A stretch of 64,000 bases of DNA from Aquanectria penicillioides (GCA_003415625.1 PYIU01000001.1:124001-188000); one strand, 5' to 3'; positions 10,971 to 22,981 are shown, counted from the first letter of the stretch. Made by a program: numbers and translations. The notes: generated from the sequence alone by a model not told the origin.

Positions 10971-11354
10971 ATGTCAACCGACCAACAACAGCAACAATCT
11001 CCCAAGGTCCTCTCCGTGGCCTGGGGCAAAATGGAGATCGCCGGCTTGGACCCCGGCAAGGACTTTAAGCTCTATCCCGGTGGAGGACGGCCCTGGGACT
11101 GGGCTGAGACGGGCATGCGGCACAGCCCCGGCATCCAGATTGCAGACGTTGACGAGCTGCTGCAGCGCGGCGCAACAACTGTTGTCCTGTCGTGCGGCAT
11201 GGACTTGAAGCTCAAGGTTGACCCGTCGACGCTGAGGCATCTCGAAGAGAAGGGCGTGACGGTTCACGTGGCCGAGACGCGTGAGGCCGTCGAAATTTAC
11301 AACTCGCTGGCCGGGACCGCTGCAGTTGGCGGCCTATTTCATTCAACCTGCTGA
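10971..11354 (+). CDS. Mth938 / AAMDC-domain small protein
   Basis: The single-exon protein has 127 residues, the usual size of this compact alpha/beta family (formerly DUF498). Features seen are VLSVAWGKMEIAG at the N-terminus, KLYPGGGRPWDWAETGMRHS in the middle, VDELLQRGATTVVLSCGMDL, and a C-terminal EKGVTVHVAETREAVEIYNS. This is the typical arrangement for human AAMDC and archaeal Mth938. ATG 10971 is used because the domain starts about 14 residues later. The frame is open further upstream, but that part has no similarity. The biochemical role of the family is not established. Confidence 0.85.
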   Translation: MSTDQQQQQSPKVLSVAWGKMEIAGLDPGKDFKLYPGGGRPWDWAETGMRHSPGIQIADVDELLQRGATTVVLSCGMDLKLKVDPSTLRHLEEKGVTVHVAETREAVEIYNSLAGTAAVGGLFHSTC

Positions 11355-14203
11355 GGCTGAGTGTCACAGCTCACCTCTCCGCATCGCAATCATCGCATGA
11401 CATTCGTTATCAAAGTGGCGGATCCCCTACCGAATTGGTCAGGCCGATGAACAAGGAACATTGCTCAATCATGGCTCGCTGTGTCCTGGACGGCGAGATT
11501 GACCAATGGGAAGAGCATATAAGGAGAGGTCTGATCAATTCAGCAACTTGACCTAGCCAGGTTCATGGAAGACGGTACTCATTTAATTTCAGCCCTATTT
11601 ATAAATAGTACTGTCTTTACCACGCAAATAAATCCCTTTAACCTTGTTGCGCATCAACGCGTTTTCTTCTTGCAGTGAGCAGTCGAGTCAATGTATAATT
11701 AGGTGTATTGATAAGGACTGAACTGAAATCGTGGCGACGCCAACATATGACGTGAATGTCAACCGCAAAGCAACTTCGCAACTCATGACATGTTGCTATC
11801 GGCAAGCCGACTCCAACTTGGCCGCCTCCCCAATAGGCCTGGGCAACCCGTGCATGAGATCATCCCTGCGCTCACCTGGACAGACTAGTAATTACAATGC
11901 TAAAGACTGTTCTGTAGTTCTGTAGGTTGAGATTGCTGGTTGCAACACCTAGAACCTGGCCGAGGCTTCGCTACAGGTTGATAATGCTAGAAGCAACCAC
12001 TTGGCCGATTTGCTTTGAGGTCGCTAGGATTGCGAGTGAGCTTCTTGGAAATAGAAAGCCTTGTCATATGGATGATGGAAGCAAAGTCATGAAATATAAA
12101 CCGTCGGGAAAACCGTGGCATAAAATGGCTATGTCGGTCATCCCGATGATGAGACAGATGATTTCGCTCTGAAGCGGCCACTTGGAACGGCGCGTATTCG
12201 TGACGGCGAAGCCGATAAAAGCGAATTTTGGAGAGGCGTCGATAGAATAATAAGCGAAAAGGAGGCCAGACGTTCTCGCAGTGGTGGTTAGAATAGACTC
12301 GAAATAAAACTGTCTAGAGATGCGTCGACAACACACACCGGGAGGAATCCTGTAATACACCTCAAATAGAATTGCGTACCCTACGAAAGCTGCCATGAAG
12401 CTGGAAAAGAATAAGTTGACTCGAGTCGCATAATGCAGTATATATAAAAGAATAACGGGTTTATTTGCGTGCATACGCTAAAAGCGCGAGTTATGCTAGG
12501 CGTCGAAATGTTGTACCGTACATACCTAAACTCCAAAGACCTACTGGTGCTATCACTCAGTCAAGCGAATAAGTTGTTGAAATTCGTTACCAAGAATCTT
12601 AAGTTGATCATTTACAGTGCGCCCGTTATACTTTAAATACATTATGAAAGAAGATTTACAAGAATGATAGCTAATTAAAACGCTTAAGAGTCCGCTTTCA
12701 TTTGAGTAAGTAGCAGTATAGTGACATCGTAGTATACTATTATAACACTCAGTAATCGCAGTGACAGCGATACTACTCAACGGTTTACTCTAGCAGAGAC
12801 TGGTCTATTTATGAGCCTTAAAAAAATCACCTGGATGTGAGATATGACGATTGTTCATTATCAGAGTATTGATTGAAATGTATACAATGCTGACACTATA
12901 AATATAATCTATTTACATTAATTGGCTCCCACTCCCCACTATCCCTACTGCTGTCACAAAACCGCTTGTTAGAGCCTTCCTAAGAGCGATATAGCCCACT
13001 TCACCATTTGGGCGCACATCTGCAAGTTGAACTCGCATACCACCAAGTATTCTGGCTCGCTCAGGGCCGCCTAAAGCTGTACCACCAGATGTTACCGTCA
13101 TTTGGGCATTGTCGCTCGTCCACCACGGCTCGAAGAAGTAACAATGTTTTTAATGCACACTTTGATGCAGCAGAACCTTCTACTTATCACACCTGAAGAA
13201 TACCGAGTGCCATACTGATCGAGTAATTACTATGAAGCAACAGTGTCCCCTGCTCTCTTGCATGCATCTGTGAGCCAACATATCAAGACATCCATCAGAC
13301 CCATCTGTTTTGTTGTACGACAGCATGGGGCTCCAAGATTGGGGCCTGAATCGCACGCCCCTCTACACTGCATGACAAGGATAGCGTTCAAGGTGGACCA
13401 ACGTATCGTCGTATCGTGAAAATGGTTCCGCGTATTCGTTAGCGTTTTGATCTGGGCACAGGCCCAACTTCTTTTTGGCATTATGTAACTGCTCCGAGCG
13501 CTAACCACAATGGAGTGTCAAACTGTACCTCGAAGACGATTTATAAGTTTTATGTGGCGCCTTAAGAGTGGATCAACCTCGGCTGCAATGCAAGAAGTCA
13601 ACGACGCGGGTCAACACACCCCCGACTTACTACCAGAACTCAATTTGTTACAGGTCTGATATGAGGCCACGACTTCATCCACCGCCTCAAATTGCAATTG
13701 GATTGAAGCCCGAATTGGTCATCGATTTCGGCAACATGAGTTTGTCCGTCTGTGAACAGCGTTGTGGATTGTTGGGGAGTTAAACAATCTCGAACACTAC
13801 AGGGATCTCATCCGCAACTGTGCGGCCGCAAGCAAGCTCGCTCTTCTTTGGTGTTTTACCTCTTTAGTACTGTTACAAGACGGAATTCCGCCGTCTAGGA
13901 GTATCAACGCGTCACCCATGATCGGGTTCGCGAAGGCCTCCGAGATACCGGACTCTCCGCACCATGGCCGGTTTGGTTGATTGTGAGGAAGCTTGGTGAC
14001 GACTCAATGTAATTGCCTCCCTTTGACAAGTCAAGTATTTGTCAATAATCATATTTAAAAAAAAATACATAAAAAGTACAAGATTATTTAATAGTTCACG
14101 AATTCGTGCTTGAAATGAGAGTAACAAGATTTGAATCCATTCGTCCATCATCAGACTTGCCAACCCACATTTTACTCATTAAACCATATCCTTTTCAATC
14201 AAA
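11355..14203. other. Gene-poor AT-rich stretch
   Basis: Nearly 2.9 kb hold only short frames (60-136 codons) on both strands without recognisable motifs, mixed with A/T-rich runs such as 12550-12910. A hydrophobic frame at 12064-12474 (-) and a Gly-rich frame at 12913-13101 (-) were examined and not identified. It could be degraded mobile or gene sequence, but I see no terminal repeats or transposase motif. The last 150 bp are the promoter of the following SDR gene. Confidence 0.4.
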
Positions 14204-14974
14204 ATGGCTGCTCCATCTACCATTCTCATCACTGGAGGAAACCGAGGTATTGGTCGAGGATTTGTCAAGACCTTCCTCGCTAGGCCGTCCACCACCGTCA
14301 TTGTCGGCGTCCGCGACCCGTTTCATGCCTCCTCTCAAGATCTTGCATCACTTCCCAAGGCCGATGGCTCACAGCTCATCGTAGTCAAGATTGATTCAAC
14401 TGTGACATCCGACCCAGCTGCTGCCGTTGCCAAGCTACAGGCAGAGCACGGAATTGGCTCCCTGGACATTGTCATTGCCAATGCGGGTATCGGAATCGAC
14501 GGCACCTCTGTCCGCAAGACCTCGGTCGAGAATCTTACCCAGCACCTGAATGTTAACACCATCGCTCCTGTGGTACTCTTCCAAGCCACCGTGGAGCTGC
14601 TTCAAGTTAGCAAAACAGGAAATCCCATCTTTGTGGCCATCTCCACCCTCATCGGCTCCCTGGGATCCATGGAGGCCCTCGCCGGGTTCCCTGCGACCCA
14701 GAGCCCCTATGGCGGCAGCAAGACGGCGCTCAACTGGTTTATGCGCCGGCTGCACTTTGAGGAGCCCTGGCTCACCAGCTTCGTGTTCCACCCTGGCCTA
14801 GTGGAGACAGACCTCGCCGCCGCTTCTGTTGCGGGCTCGTCCCTGAAGCTGTCCGACCTCGGTGCGATCAGTGTTGAAACCAGCGTCTCTTCCATGGTCA
14901 CCACAATCGATAAGGCCACAAGAGAGATTGGTGGTACATTCCAGAACTATGATGGCACTACTGTGGCGTGGTAG
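14204..14974 (+). CDS. Short-chain dehydrogenase/reductase, ketoreductase-like
   Basis: This is an intronless gene of 256 residues with every classical SDR signature. It has TGGNRGIGRGF for NADP(H) binding at residues 10-20, IANAGI at about 90-95, a catalytic Ser in VAISTLIGSLG, the Tyr-Lys pair in SPYGGSKTALN, and HPGLVETDLA after the active site. The overall pattern resembles fungal carbonyl or norsolorinic-acid-type ketoreductases. Closest function cannot be set by eye, and no polyketide synthase lies nearby. It probably acts in the cytosol as an NADPH-dependent ketone or aldehyde reductase. Confidence 0.9.
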   Translation: MAAPSTILITGGNRGIGRGFVKTFLARPSTTVIVGVRDPFHASSQDLASLPKADGSQLIVVKIDSTVTSDPAAAVAKLQAEHGIGSLDIVIANAGIGIDGTSVRKTSVENLTQHLNVNTIAPVVLFQATVELLQVSKTGNPIFVAISTLIGSLGSMEALAGFPATQSPYGGSKTALNWFMRRLHFEEPWLTSFVFHPGLVETDLAAASVAGSSLKLSDLGAISVETSVSSMVTTIDKATREIGGTFQNYDGTTVAW

Positions 14975-15876
14975 ATAATGATAACGGCCTCTGCCCATTG
15001 TTTGTAACTGTGGCCTGGCGCAAGCATCTACGGACCTGTAAGTAGCTACATGGATACACGCATAATAAAACATGTAAATTGTGCGTTCATCAACTACTGC
15101 ATGTTTCCTTCCGTCGGCAGCCGTGTAGATGTGCAAAAGCTAGAGAGGTAGTGAGGAGAAGATCATCAATAAATTGACTCAGATAGGTGCCTTCTCTGAT
15201 GTCCAAGTGAGCATCGGCTCAGCGCCGACCCCTATATTTCCGTAGATGCCGTAAATTGCTTATTTGCTCTGATAATAACCGTGACTGTACATATTCTCAC
15301 TTTGTGTGTCTACAGTTACATCCGGACTGATATCCTGGCAGTCAGTCGCTCGTATCCCCGAAGGCGCTTCGTTGTAGAACTAGGTTACCCTGTACGCTCA
15401 GTCCCCGACCCTTCATCCCTTATTTTATGTAGTTTAATCATGCTATAGGCCTGAGTTTGACGAAATTTCTCACTCTGAAAGAGTATTTTCTGAATTGGGA
15501 GACTCAGGGTAGGTAATTCGACCCCCAAGTTGTTCATCGGGCTGTTGATCACATTACTTATCATGAAAAATGGGTTTTGATAAATTCAGACTTGATACCC
15601 TTGAGCGGATTCAATCTTGACGCCAATCTATCAAAGGACTCATTTTTTGTCGAACATGTAATTATACTCCATAGAACAACTCAGCAAGTGTCTCAAATTG
15701 TGAGTAGGAAAAATCTGATGAAGGTTTCTTTCTGTACGCTTCTGGACCACCAAACTCTAGCCTAGACTGCTAATTCAACATGCCATCTACAGTGCTCACT
15801 AAAATGTCCACTCTAATATTGCGATGCCCATCCGACCCTTGATTGACACCACCGGGGTCTACACAACCCGAAAGGT
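14975..15876. other. Intergenic between convergent genes
   Basis: About 0.9 kb without any supported gene. It contains the 3' regions of the SDR (+) and the old yellow enzyme (-). Confidence 0.45.
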
Positions 15877-17300
15877 TTACTTGCCCATTTTGACAATTTG
15901 CTTTCCGTACCACGCCTGGTGTACAAACATTAGCTTTAAGGGTTTGTGCCTGAAATTATTGATCGACTTACAGTCTCAACGCCGGCTCCAATGACAACGT
16001 TTCCGATCTTCTTTAGCAACCACGGCGGTTCAATTAGCCTTGCGTACGCCTTTGCGTCCTTTTCCTCAACAGAACTATTGAGAATGGTGTTTATTGGAAC
16101 GTCTGGATTTAGAATGGCGGGCCTGGCTACGCCAATAAGGTCGAGCGCGCCGTCATTGAGCGCAGATTCCATGACCTTTCTCGAGCGGAATCCACCAGTG
16201 ACTACCAACGGAAGACCCGGCAACTCGCTCCGGATAGTCCTCGCAAACTCCAAGAAAAATGCCTCCCGTCTTCTCTCTTTCTCTGTGACAGATTTGAGAT
16301 TGGTATTCAAACCAGCAACAAGCTAGCGGGAGTGTTAGCGGATCCAAGTTGGGAGTTGCGAACTTCAGATGCTGGCTTACCTGAGGGTCTTCATACGTGC
16401 CACCGCTAATCTCCAAAAAGTCAATACCAGCTGCAGCGATGAGCTTCAATTGGGTTATGCTATCTCTTAAGTCTTCTGGTGATTGGTGATCGACTGAGTT
16501 GTACTTGATGCCGACGGTAAAGTTCTTTGGGACGACCGCATGAATGGCTTCTATTGTCTCGACAACGATCTTGGTTCTGGAGGCTGGAGAACCACCGTAT
16601 TCGTCCGTCCGTTTGTTCGTTTTCTCAGATAGGAATTGTGCCAGTAGATACCCGTGTGCCGCATGCAGTTCAACGCCAGCGAAGCCCGCATCGGCCGCTA
16701 ACTTGGCTGTTTTGGCAAACTGCTGGATCGTTTCTTTGATCTCCGAAAGAGTCATCTGCCTCGGAGTACCGAAAATGAGCATAGACATTACTTTGGGGAA
16801 GAATTCTTTGCCGAGGCTGAGCGGGATAGGGCTTGGAGCGATGCTCTTGGTAAAAAAGCCCCTGGTGCCAGCTCCAGCAGGAGATTGTCTTCCAGGATGA
16901 TTGATCTGGACAACGGCATGGGATTTGGTGTTTTTGTAAGGTTCTGCCCATTTCTTCCAACTCTCCACCATGGTTTCGTATCCGACGTCTTCATTATAGG
17001 CCACGTCGTTGGGTTGGCCAAGATACCGAGTGTCGACTTGCACATTGCCTATCGAGTCTCGGTCAGTAAAGACGATAATCTCTTTCAATACTCGCAAGTT
17101 GGTATGCAGATGGCGTGCTTACCTGTCAAGACCATCCCCCAACCACCTTTTGCCCATGCTTCGTAGGCTTCAATCAAAGGCTTAGTCGGAAGGTATTTTT
17201 TATCAGCCAAGGCTTCGGCTGTAGAGGCCTTGACAAGCCGATTTTGCAAAACTAGGCCACTTTTCAAGGTGAAGGGCTCCGATATAGGTGAGCTCGCCAT
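15877..17300 (-). CDS. NADH:flavin oxidoreductase, old yellow enzyme family
   Basis: This FMN-dependent ene-reductase fold (TIM barrel) reduces activated C=C bonds; the substrate is unknown. Four exons, 17300-17123, 17048-16381, 16322-15972 and 15915-15877, are joined by three GT-AG introns (74, 58 and 56 nt) and give 411 residues. Visible motifs are LKSGLVLQNRLVKASTAEAL at the start, AVVQINHPGRQSPAG, the catalytic/FMN block FAGVELHAAHGYLLAQFLSE followed by TNKRTDEYGGS, FLEISGGTYEDPQ, and the phosphate-binding LPLVVTGGFRSRK with GVARPAI. The tiny last exon encodes AWYGKQIVKMGK. ATG 17300 is chosen; the frame upstream lacks another ATG. Confidence 0.92.
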
Positions 17301-18714
17301 GCTGCCGGTGTTAGGCTTCTTAATTTGAGGCGCGAGGTGGTTCAAGCTACTGCAGGATATTGATTTGTCCCTGTGGTGTCGATAAGGATAGATGGGTAAA
17401 TTGGCATTCCCTCTCTGTTTATGAATTGATTGTAGCCTTCAACCGAAAACAGAAGCACGACCAATGAGCTACGATTTATAATCGGGGCGACAGGCGGATA
17501 CAAGGCTGGTCTAGACCTGATACAGCCTGGCATTCAGATTGCAAAGCGTGGAAACAATAGATGGAGGCCAGAAGCACGCGGTCTAATTATTTGTCCGGCG
17601 GAGGAACCGTGAGCGCCACGTCCGCTATGTCGTGATTGAGAAGATTGATAGTGGGACGGACAACTCCGTACGCCTGTCAGTAGCACGTCTCGCTCGCGCA
17701 CGAACCTTCTAAGTCTCAGCTAATGGGACGCCAAACTCTCGTTTGCTGCAGTGGAGTAGCGGAGTGGCGGACTCGAATAAAGTCAAAAATACGGACCTCA
17801 ACGATGGCAGTCGGAATTCCGCCATGTCCTCTACAGATGTCCTTGATGCCTTATGTCTCTCATCTAACTCCCTAGCAAGAGATGCTCTGAAGATAGCGAT
17901 GGCAATTTTCAACACACGGGCTGAAAATTCCCAATTCAAGGGTCCTCACACTTTTCCCTCACTGAAGGTAGGTATCTCCTACTCATATTCTCTGTCGCAG
18001 CTACGGACCTTGCTCGCAGCTGGGGCCTGACTATCTAGATTGGAACCTTTTCCTTGTATGTATCATAAGCATTGGCGGAGGTACTGGCGACGACGCAACG
18101 TGAATTCACCAATGAAAAGAAGTACGTTGCAGACTTGGAATTTCATGCGAATTCGTCGAGCCTGGATGTACTGCAAATCTGCCGTTTTGTTGATGGTCAG
18201 GTTTTCTGCCCGTTGCTTGATTGATGTCTTACGATAGAGGGTTCTCGGTCTCTTCTTCGGCCCCGAGCTTCCTAGACGATCTCTAGTGGCTTTGCTCGGT
18301 GCAAGGCTGTATCAATGACTGCCGGCGCACTAGCCAGTTCCGACTCCACCTCCGGGCAAGGTGAAAATTAGTCTGAGACTTGGGTCTCAGTTTTGCTCTG
18401 CTCAGGTGTTGTGGGCGGTAAAGCCGAGGTGTGATTGTTAATACTAGATAGGAAACACTGACGAACGTCCTGCAGTCGGTTGAATATATAAAGGCTCCGC
18501 TTGTACTCGGGCCGGCAGAACATGGACCCCGTCTCGCATCTATCCCCCCTGATAAAGCGGCCTCGGAAGATCTTGGTCGCCAGTTCACAAAAGCTTGCGA
18601 TTTGGTGTCAGCAAGAGGCATCCTTCAAACCGTTCATGGTATCACATATCTTCAAGTCATTGTTTGATTCACCAATCCTAGTTTAGATCATCCATTCTTT
18701 TCCTCGTCGGCACG
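17301..18714. other. Divergent intergenic region
   Basis: This 1.4 kb separates the start of the old yellow enzyme (-) from the start of an SDR (+), so it holds both promoters. Frames around 17709-18030 on both strands are open but unrecognised. A TATATAA-like sequence at about 18485 is not obviously tied to either start. Confidence 0.4.
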
Positions 18715-19638
18715 ATGCGATTCTCTCCTGAGCACGACATCCCAGACCTGTCCGGCAAGGTCATCATCGTAACCGGTGGTAGCAGTGGATTGGGCAAGGA
18801 AAGCGTGCTTCAACTCGCAAAGCACAACCCTTCGGCTATTTATCTTACAGCCCGAACAGAAGCGCGCGGTAAAAGTGCCATTGACGAGATTGAACAGGCT
18901 GTACCTGCAGCCAAGGGCAAGCTAAAGTTCCTCGAACTGGATCTGGGTTCGTTTGCGTCAATCAAGAAGGCCGCAGCCAGCTTCCAAAGCCAGTCTGACC
19001 GCCTCGATATTTTGATGAATAATGCCGGTTTAATGGCCTCCCCTCCCAGTCTGACAAACGATGGCTATGAAATCCAGTTCGGCTCAAATTACATGGGGCC
19101 GGCCTTGTTCACACATCTATTGCTCCCAACCATCTTAAAGACAGCTGAAAAGAAAGGTGGAGATGCTCGCATAATCAACTTGAGCTCAGAACTATTCAAA
19201 CAGGCCCCAAAAGGAGGAGTATTGCTTTCTCGCTGCAAGACTCCCCTTGACGATATTTCTGGATTGGCGCGATACGGTCAATCCAAGCTTGCAGATTACT
19301 ACCATATTCGCACAATGGCCCAAAAATATCCAACCATCAAATTTGTTGCAATCCACCCTGGAGTCGTCAACACTGGATTGCTCGATGATCTGAAGAAGAG
19401 GCGCCCTTGGCTTGGCGCGTTGATCGGTCTGGCTGGGTCTGTCGTCCTTACAGATGTTCACGCTGGTGCAAGAGCACAACTGTGGGCAAGCACAACAAAA
19501 CAACAAAATATCAAGAGCGGCGGCTTTTACAATCACAAACTGACTGAATACAAGGACGCGATCCTAAATGACGAAAAGGTCGCCGCCTCGTTGTGGGACT
19601 GGACCGAGCGAGAGTTTGCAAGCCGTGGTTTCAACTGA
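18715..19638 (+). CDS. Short-chain dehydrogenase, retinol-dehydrogenase-like
   Basis: This intronless gene encodes 307 residues. It shows VIIVTGGSSGLGKESVLQLA (cofactor loop), LDLGSFASIKKAA, the NNAG motif in LDILMNNAGLMASPP, Ser in IINLSSELF, YGQSK as the catalytic Tyr-x-x-x-Lys, and HPGVVNTGLL. This arrangement is typical of the fungal retinol-dehydrogenase/WW-oxidoreductase-like branch of SDRs, which usually use NADP. The substrate is unknown. It stands alone, divergent from the old yellow enzyme across a long spacer. Confidence 0.9.
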   Translation: MRFSPEHDIPDLSGKVIIVTGGSSGLGKESVLQLAKHNPSAIYLTARTEARGKSAIDEIEQAVPAAKGKLKFLELDLGSFASIKKAAASFQSQSDRLDILMNNAGLMASPPSLTNDGYEIQFGSNYMGPALFTHLLLPTILKTAEKKGGDARIINLSSELFKQAPKGGVLLSRCKTPLDDISGLARYGQSKLADYYHIRTMAQKYPTIKFVAIHPGVVNTGLLDDLKKRRPWLGALIGLAGSVVLTDVHAGARAQLWASTTKQQNIKSGGFYNHKLTEYKDAILNDEKVAASLWDWTEREFASRGFN

Positions 19639-20655
19639 ATCCAGAACTGCAGTAATTTTGAAGCATCAGGGGCAGAATCAGAATATTCTGTGTATTGATT
19701 ATGTTTCTTAACAAGAAAAGACGTAGTACTGGAATTGCTATAATTTAGTAATACTTATAAGTTACTGTTGATTCCTTCTTGGACGTTGATGGGGGAATGT
19801 GAGACTGGGGGGTGGTGCATGTAGTGGACGTAGAGGGACCCGCTAGAGATACAGTCAGAACCTTATTGAGCGGCTCAAAATGGGGTCATGAATCTCGCCT
19901 TGGTGCAGTCGCGTGAGTTCTATATATCGAGTTAAGAAAATAATTTAAATGAAGGTGGCCGAAAGAACGACTCGTATAAGGTAGCGAGCACTAATTTACA
20001 CTTTGTGTGTGTATTTCTATCCATGGAGTGACTCTTCTGCTCGACAGCCTCGCCCGACTGTTTACGCCTGAACTTTCCCTGTCCTCAAGAATACGCCTTA
20101 TCTAGCGGTCTTGCTGTCTCAATTAGCATCAAGACCGCATTGACAATGTAACTCAAGCATGTGACTCATATTCCGAGGCACAAAATCATGCCCAGGGCCA
20201 TGAATGAGAGCATTACTTGACGAGGCACGGCGTCAATCATGGCGGATGTGGTGCGGACTGGGCGAGCGAGCGGGCCTTGTCTTAACCTAAACCGGCCAAA
20301 GTCCGCCACAAATTAGAGATAAGTGGTGCCAGAACGGCATTGGCGCAACTTGCTTCCACCGGGTTGTCTCTTGGTAAATTATGTAAGTCCCCCGAGCGCC
20401 GTGACCTGCCCCGGAGCGACCGAGCAGACGGTGCTGCCGAGATTGAGTAGAGACACCATTTCTTCAACATTCAACGTCGTCAGGAGGCCTGTTGATGAAT
20501 ATCTTTTGATGACAAATGAGGTGGTGATGCCAGGATATCCGAAAGATCTCATTGTTGTCTTCTATTAAATAGGTTTTGCCTTGCCCAGCTCGAGCAATTC
20601 TCCTCGTATCTATTACCTTTACCCGTTTATTAAAAAGAAAATCACCACTCTCGCC
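19639..20655. other. Intergenic, promoter of the next MDR gene
   Basis: About 1 kb with no supported gene. The sequence just before 20656 is pyrimidine-rich (TTACCTTTACCCG), as is common for fungal 5' leaders. Confidence 0.4.
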
Positions 20656-21669
20656 ATGTCCACTGCGATGCGCAAGGCTGTCATCACCGGCTATGGTGAT
20701 GTCTCCAATATGAAAGTCGTCGATGCTGAGATATCAGCGCCGGCACGGAACGAAGTTCAGGTCGACATTATTGTTGCTGGCTTCTCAGGTGCCGACATCA
20801 ACATGCGACTGGGCCGTTACCCAAGTCAGAGACCGCCTCCACTAACACCGGGATATTGTTTCGTGGGCCGAGTTCGCAAAAACGGCCCCGGATGTGCTGT
20901 GCACAAACAAGGCGATCTTGTGGCAGCATTAACCGTCTACGACTCTGACGCGGAGATTATCAACGTGCCTGAAAAGTACCTCGTTTCCGTGCCCGATGGC
21001 CTTCAACTTGACCAAGTCGCTGGCCTTGTTCTCGACTGGAGCACGGCCTACGGAATGGTCGTTCGTGTGGCCAAGGTATGCAAAGGCCAGCGAGTCTTCA
21101 TCCATGGCCTCAGTGGTGCAGTTGGCTATGCTACCATGATCCTCTGTCAGAGACAGGGCGCCACGGTCTACGGGACGGCATCGGAGCGCAACCATGCTGC
21201 TCTCAGAGAACTCGGCGCTATACCGTACGTGTATTCTAATAAGAATTGGATCGCTGAGGTCAACAAGATTGGAGGTGTCCACGCCGCGTTCGATGCACTC
21301 GGCTTCGAGAGCTACGACGAGTCATATTCCATTTTGAGCAGCAAGGAGCCAAGTATCCTAATTGGATACGGCGCCAACATGGACGCTTTGGGCGGAGCAA
21401 AGCCGAGATCACCCGTTGCATCAGTTCTTAAGCTCTATGCGCGGAACCTGGCAATCTGGTCAAAGAAGTCTGCTGCCTTCTACCTAATCTCCCGGGACAA
21501 CAAGGACTTCTTGCCGGATCTTCGCACATTGATGAAGCTTCTTCAAGATGGTCAGATCAAGGTGCCAATCAAGCATACTTGGGACCTGGAAAACATCAAG
21601 GCTGCACACGAAAATTGGGGTTCATCCCCGGGAATGGGATGTGCAGTCATCCGTGTGCGAAGGGATTAG
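20656..21669 (+). CDS. Medium-chain reductase, quinone oxidoreductase-like (non-zinc MDR)
   Basis: This intronless gene encodes 337 residues. The N-terminal GroES-like half reads AVITGYGDVSNMKVVDAEIS and GRYPSQRPPPLTPGYCFVGR. The nucleotide-binding half has the glycine-rich VFIHGLSGAVGYATMILCQRQGA and later ALGFESYDESYS. The zinc-ligand Cys and His of alcohol dehydrogenases are absent, so it should be a zinc-free NADPH quinone or enone reductase. ATG 20656 is the first in-frame Met. It converges with the next gene across 262 bp. Confidence 0.88.
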   Translation: MSTAMRKAVITGYGDVSNMKVVDAEISAPARNEVQVDIIVAGFSGADINMRLGRYPSQRPPPLTPGYCFVGRVRKNGPGCAVHKQGDLVAALTVYDSDAEIINVPEKYLVSVPDGLQLDQVAGLVLDWSTAYGMVVRVAKVCKGQRVFIHGLSGAVGYATMILCQRQGATVYGTASERNHAALRELGAIPYVYSNKNWIAEVNKIGGVHAAFDALGFESYDESYSILSSKEPSILIGYGANMDALGGAKPRSPVASVLKLYARNLAIWSKKSAAFYLISRDNKDFLPDLRTLMKLLQDGQIKVPIKHTWDLENIKAAHENWGSSPGMGCAVIRVRRD

Positions 21670-21931
21670 ACAGAAAGGGGGGCAATGATTCAATTAGTTA
21701 AGGGCCCGTGTTCGCTTTTTGGACGACTCTATGTATGTTGGCTACTTACTCTGGGGGAAGAGTAATGTGGTGTATTTAATCCTATCTGTATCAATTGCGA
21801 TGATTTGGCTGTTTTTCCTCACGCAAAACTTCAATATATATATAATTTAACTTTACGCTAAACCTCTCGTTGTTCGTATTCACCCCTGACGCTCTGGCCA
21901 GACACGGCTTGCATGTCTATCCATCGTCTAT

Positions 21932-22981
21932 CTACTCGATAGTGTACACAAGTTTCTTACCGCTCACCTTGCCCTCTCGCATCAATGCAAGGCCCTTAAG
22001 AACACCAGCCAAACCGCTGCCGCCATTGTTGATGCTAGATAAATGAGAACCAATCTTACCCTGAGCAAGAAGCTTCTCAGCTAGAGTCCAGAATTTCTTG
22101 GAGAATGTCAAGTCGTCTGGGTTTGCGGGGATGGGTTGGCCGAACTCGAAATCTTCACCAATTGCAGAATAGGCCAGCGTGAACTTGGGCGTGACCTTGC
22201 CATTGATAGAAGAGACAAGTTCGGCGGGGATAGGCAGAAGGGTGGTATAGATACCGCCCTCCTCACTCAATGCACCAACACAAATCTTCGCAGTGGGTTC
22301 CTTTGAAATGCAGTCGAGTGCATATCCAAGCTTGCCACCAGTAGCATCCTTGATATCCTTTATAACGGTCTCAGAGCTATAATCGAAGACGGCATCGGCG
22401 CCTAAGTTCTTGACATAATCGAAATTTTTGGGCGATGCGGTCGTGATGACTTCGAGACCTGACAGCTTGGCAAATTGAATGGCCAGTGCTCCGGTAGCGG
22501 TGCTACCACCATAGATCAAGACAGGAAATTTCACCTCAGCCGGAGTGTCGGGAAATGGGAGGCTAAGGCTTTGGTACAAGGCCTGTCCAACGGTTGTGAT
22601 TCCAACACCCAGGGTAGCAGCATCTTCGAAGCTAGTGTTGTCCGGGATGAGGACCAACAGGTCACCTTTTGCAGTAATATACTCGGCAAAGGTTCCATCC
22701 TCGTGGTACACAGAATTGGAGCCGTGTGCGAAGCCAGCGACCCGGTCGCCCTTTTTAAGTGGTTTGGAGACATTGGAACCAACTTCCTCTACCAATCCAG
22801 CATAATCACAACCGACACGGGCACCAGGTGATGCGAAATAGTCGATATGGAGAATATCCGTGGGGTTGACGGCAACTGCTTTGACTTTGACGATGATGTA
22901 ATCGTCTCGAAGAGCTGGAAAAGAGACCTCAACGAGATCAGCGTTGCCAGGAGACTGAATGACGATGGCGTGGTTGGACAT
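21932..22981 (-). CDS. Medium-chain reductase, trans-enoyl-reductase-like
   Basis: This intronless gene encodes 349 residues. Features are VAVNPTDILHIDYFASPGARVGCDYAGLV split by the GroES-like fold, a cofactor loop LIYGGSTATGALAIQFAKLSG, and LALMREGKVSGKKLVYTIE at the C-terminus. This matches the fungal group of zinc-free enoyl reductases that often partner polyketide synthases lacking their own ER domain. No such synthase is present here, so a stand-alone enone reductase is equally likely. ATG 22981 is supported by domain onset (MSNHAIVIQSPG). Confidence 0.88.
   Translation of the reverse strand: MSNHAIVIQSPGNADLVEVSFPALRDDYIIVKVKAVAVNPTDILHIDYFASPGARVGCDYAGLVEEVGSNVSKPLKKGDRVAGFAHGSNSVYHEDGTFAEYITAKGDLLVLIPDNTSFEDAATLGVGITTVGQALYQSLSLPFPDTPAEVKFPVLIYGGSTATGALAIQFAKLSGLEVITTASPKNFDYVKNLGADAVFDYSSETVIKDIKDATGGKLGYALDCISKEPTAKICVGALSEEGGIYTTLLPIPAELVSSINGKVTPKFTLAYSAIGEDFEFGQPIPANPDDLTFSKKFWTLAEKLLAQGKIGSHLSSINNGGSGLAGVLKGLALMREGKVSGKKLVYTIE

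Noticed and set aside
12064..12474. Hydrophobic 136-codon minus-strand frame
   Set aside because: No motif or homology pattern recognised; lies in AT-rich DNA where hydrophobic codons are common.
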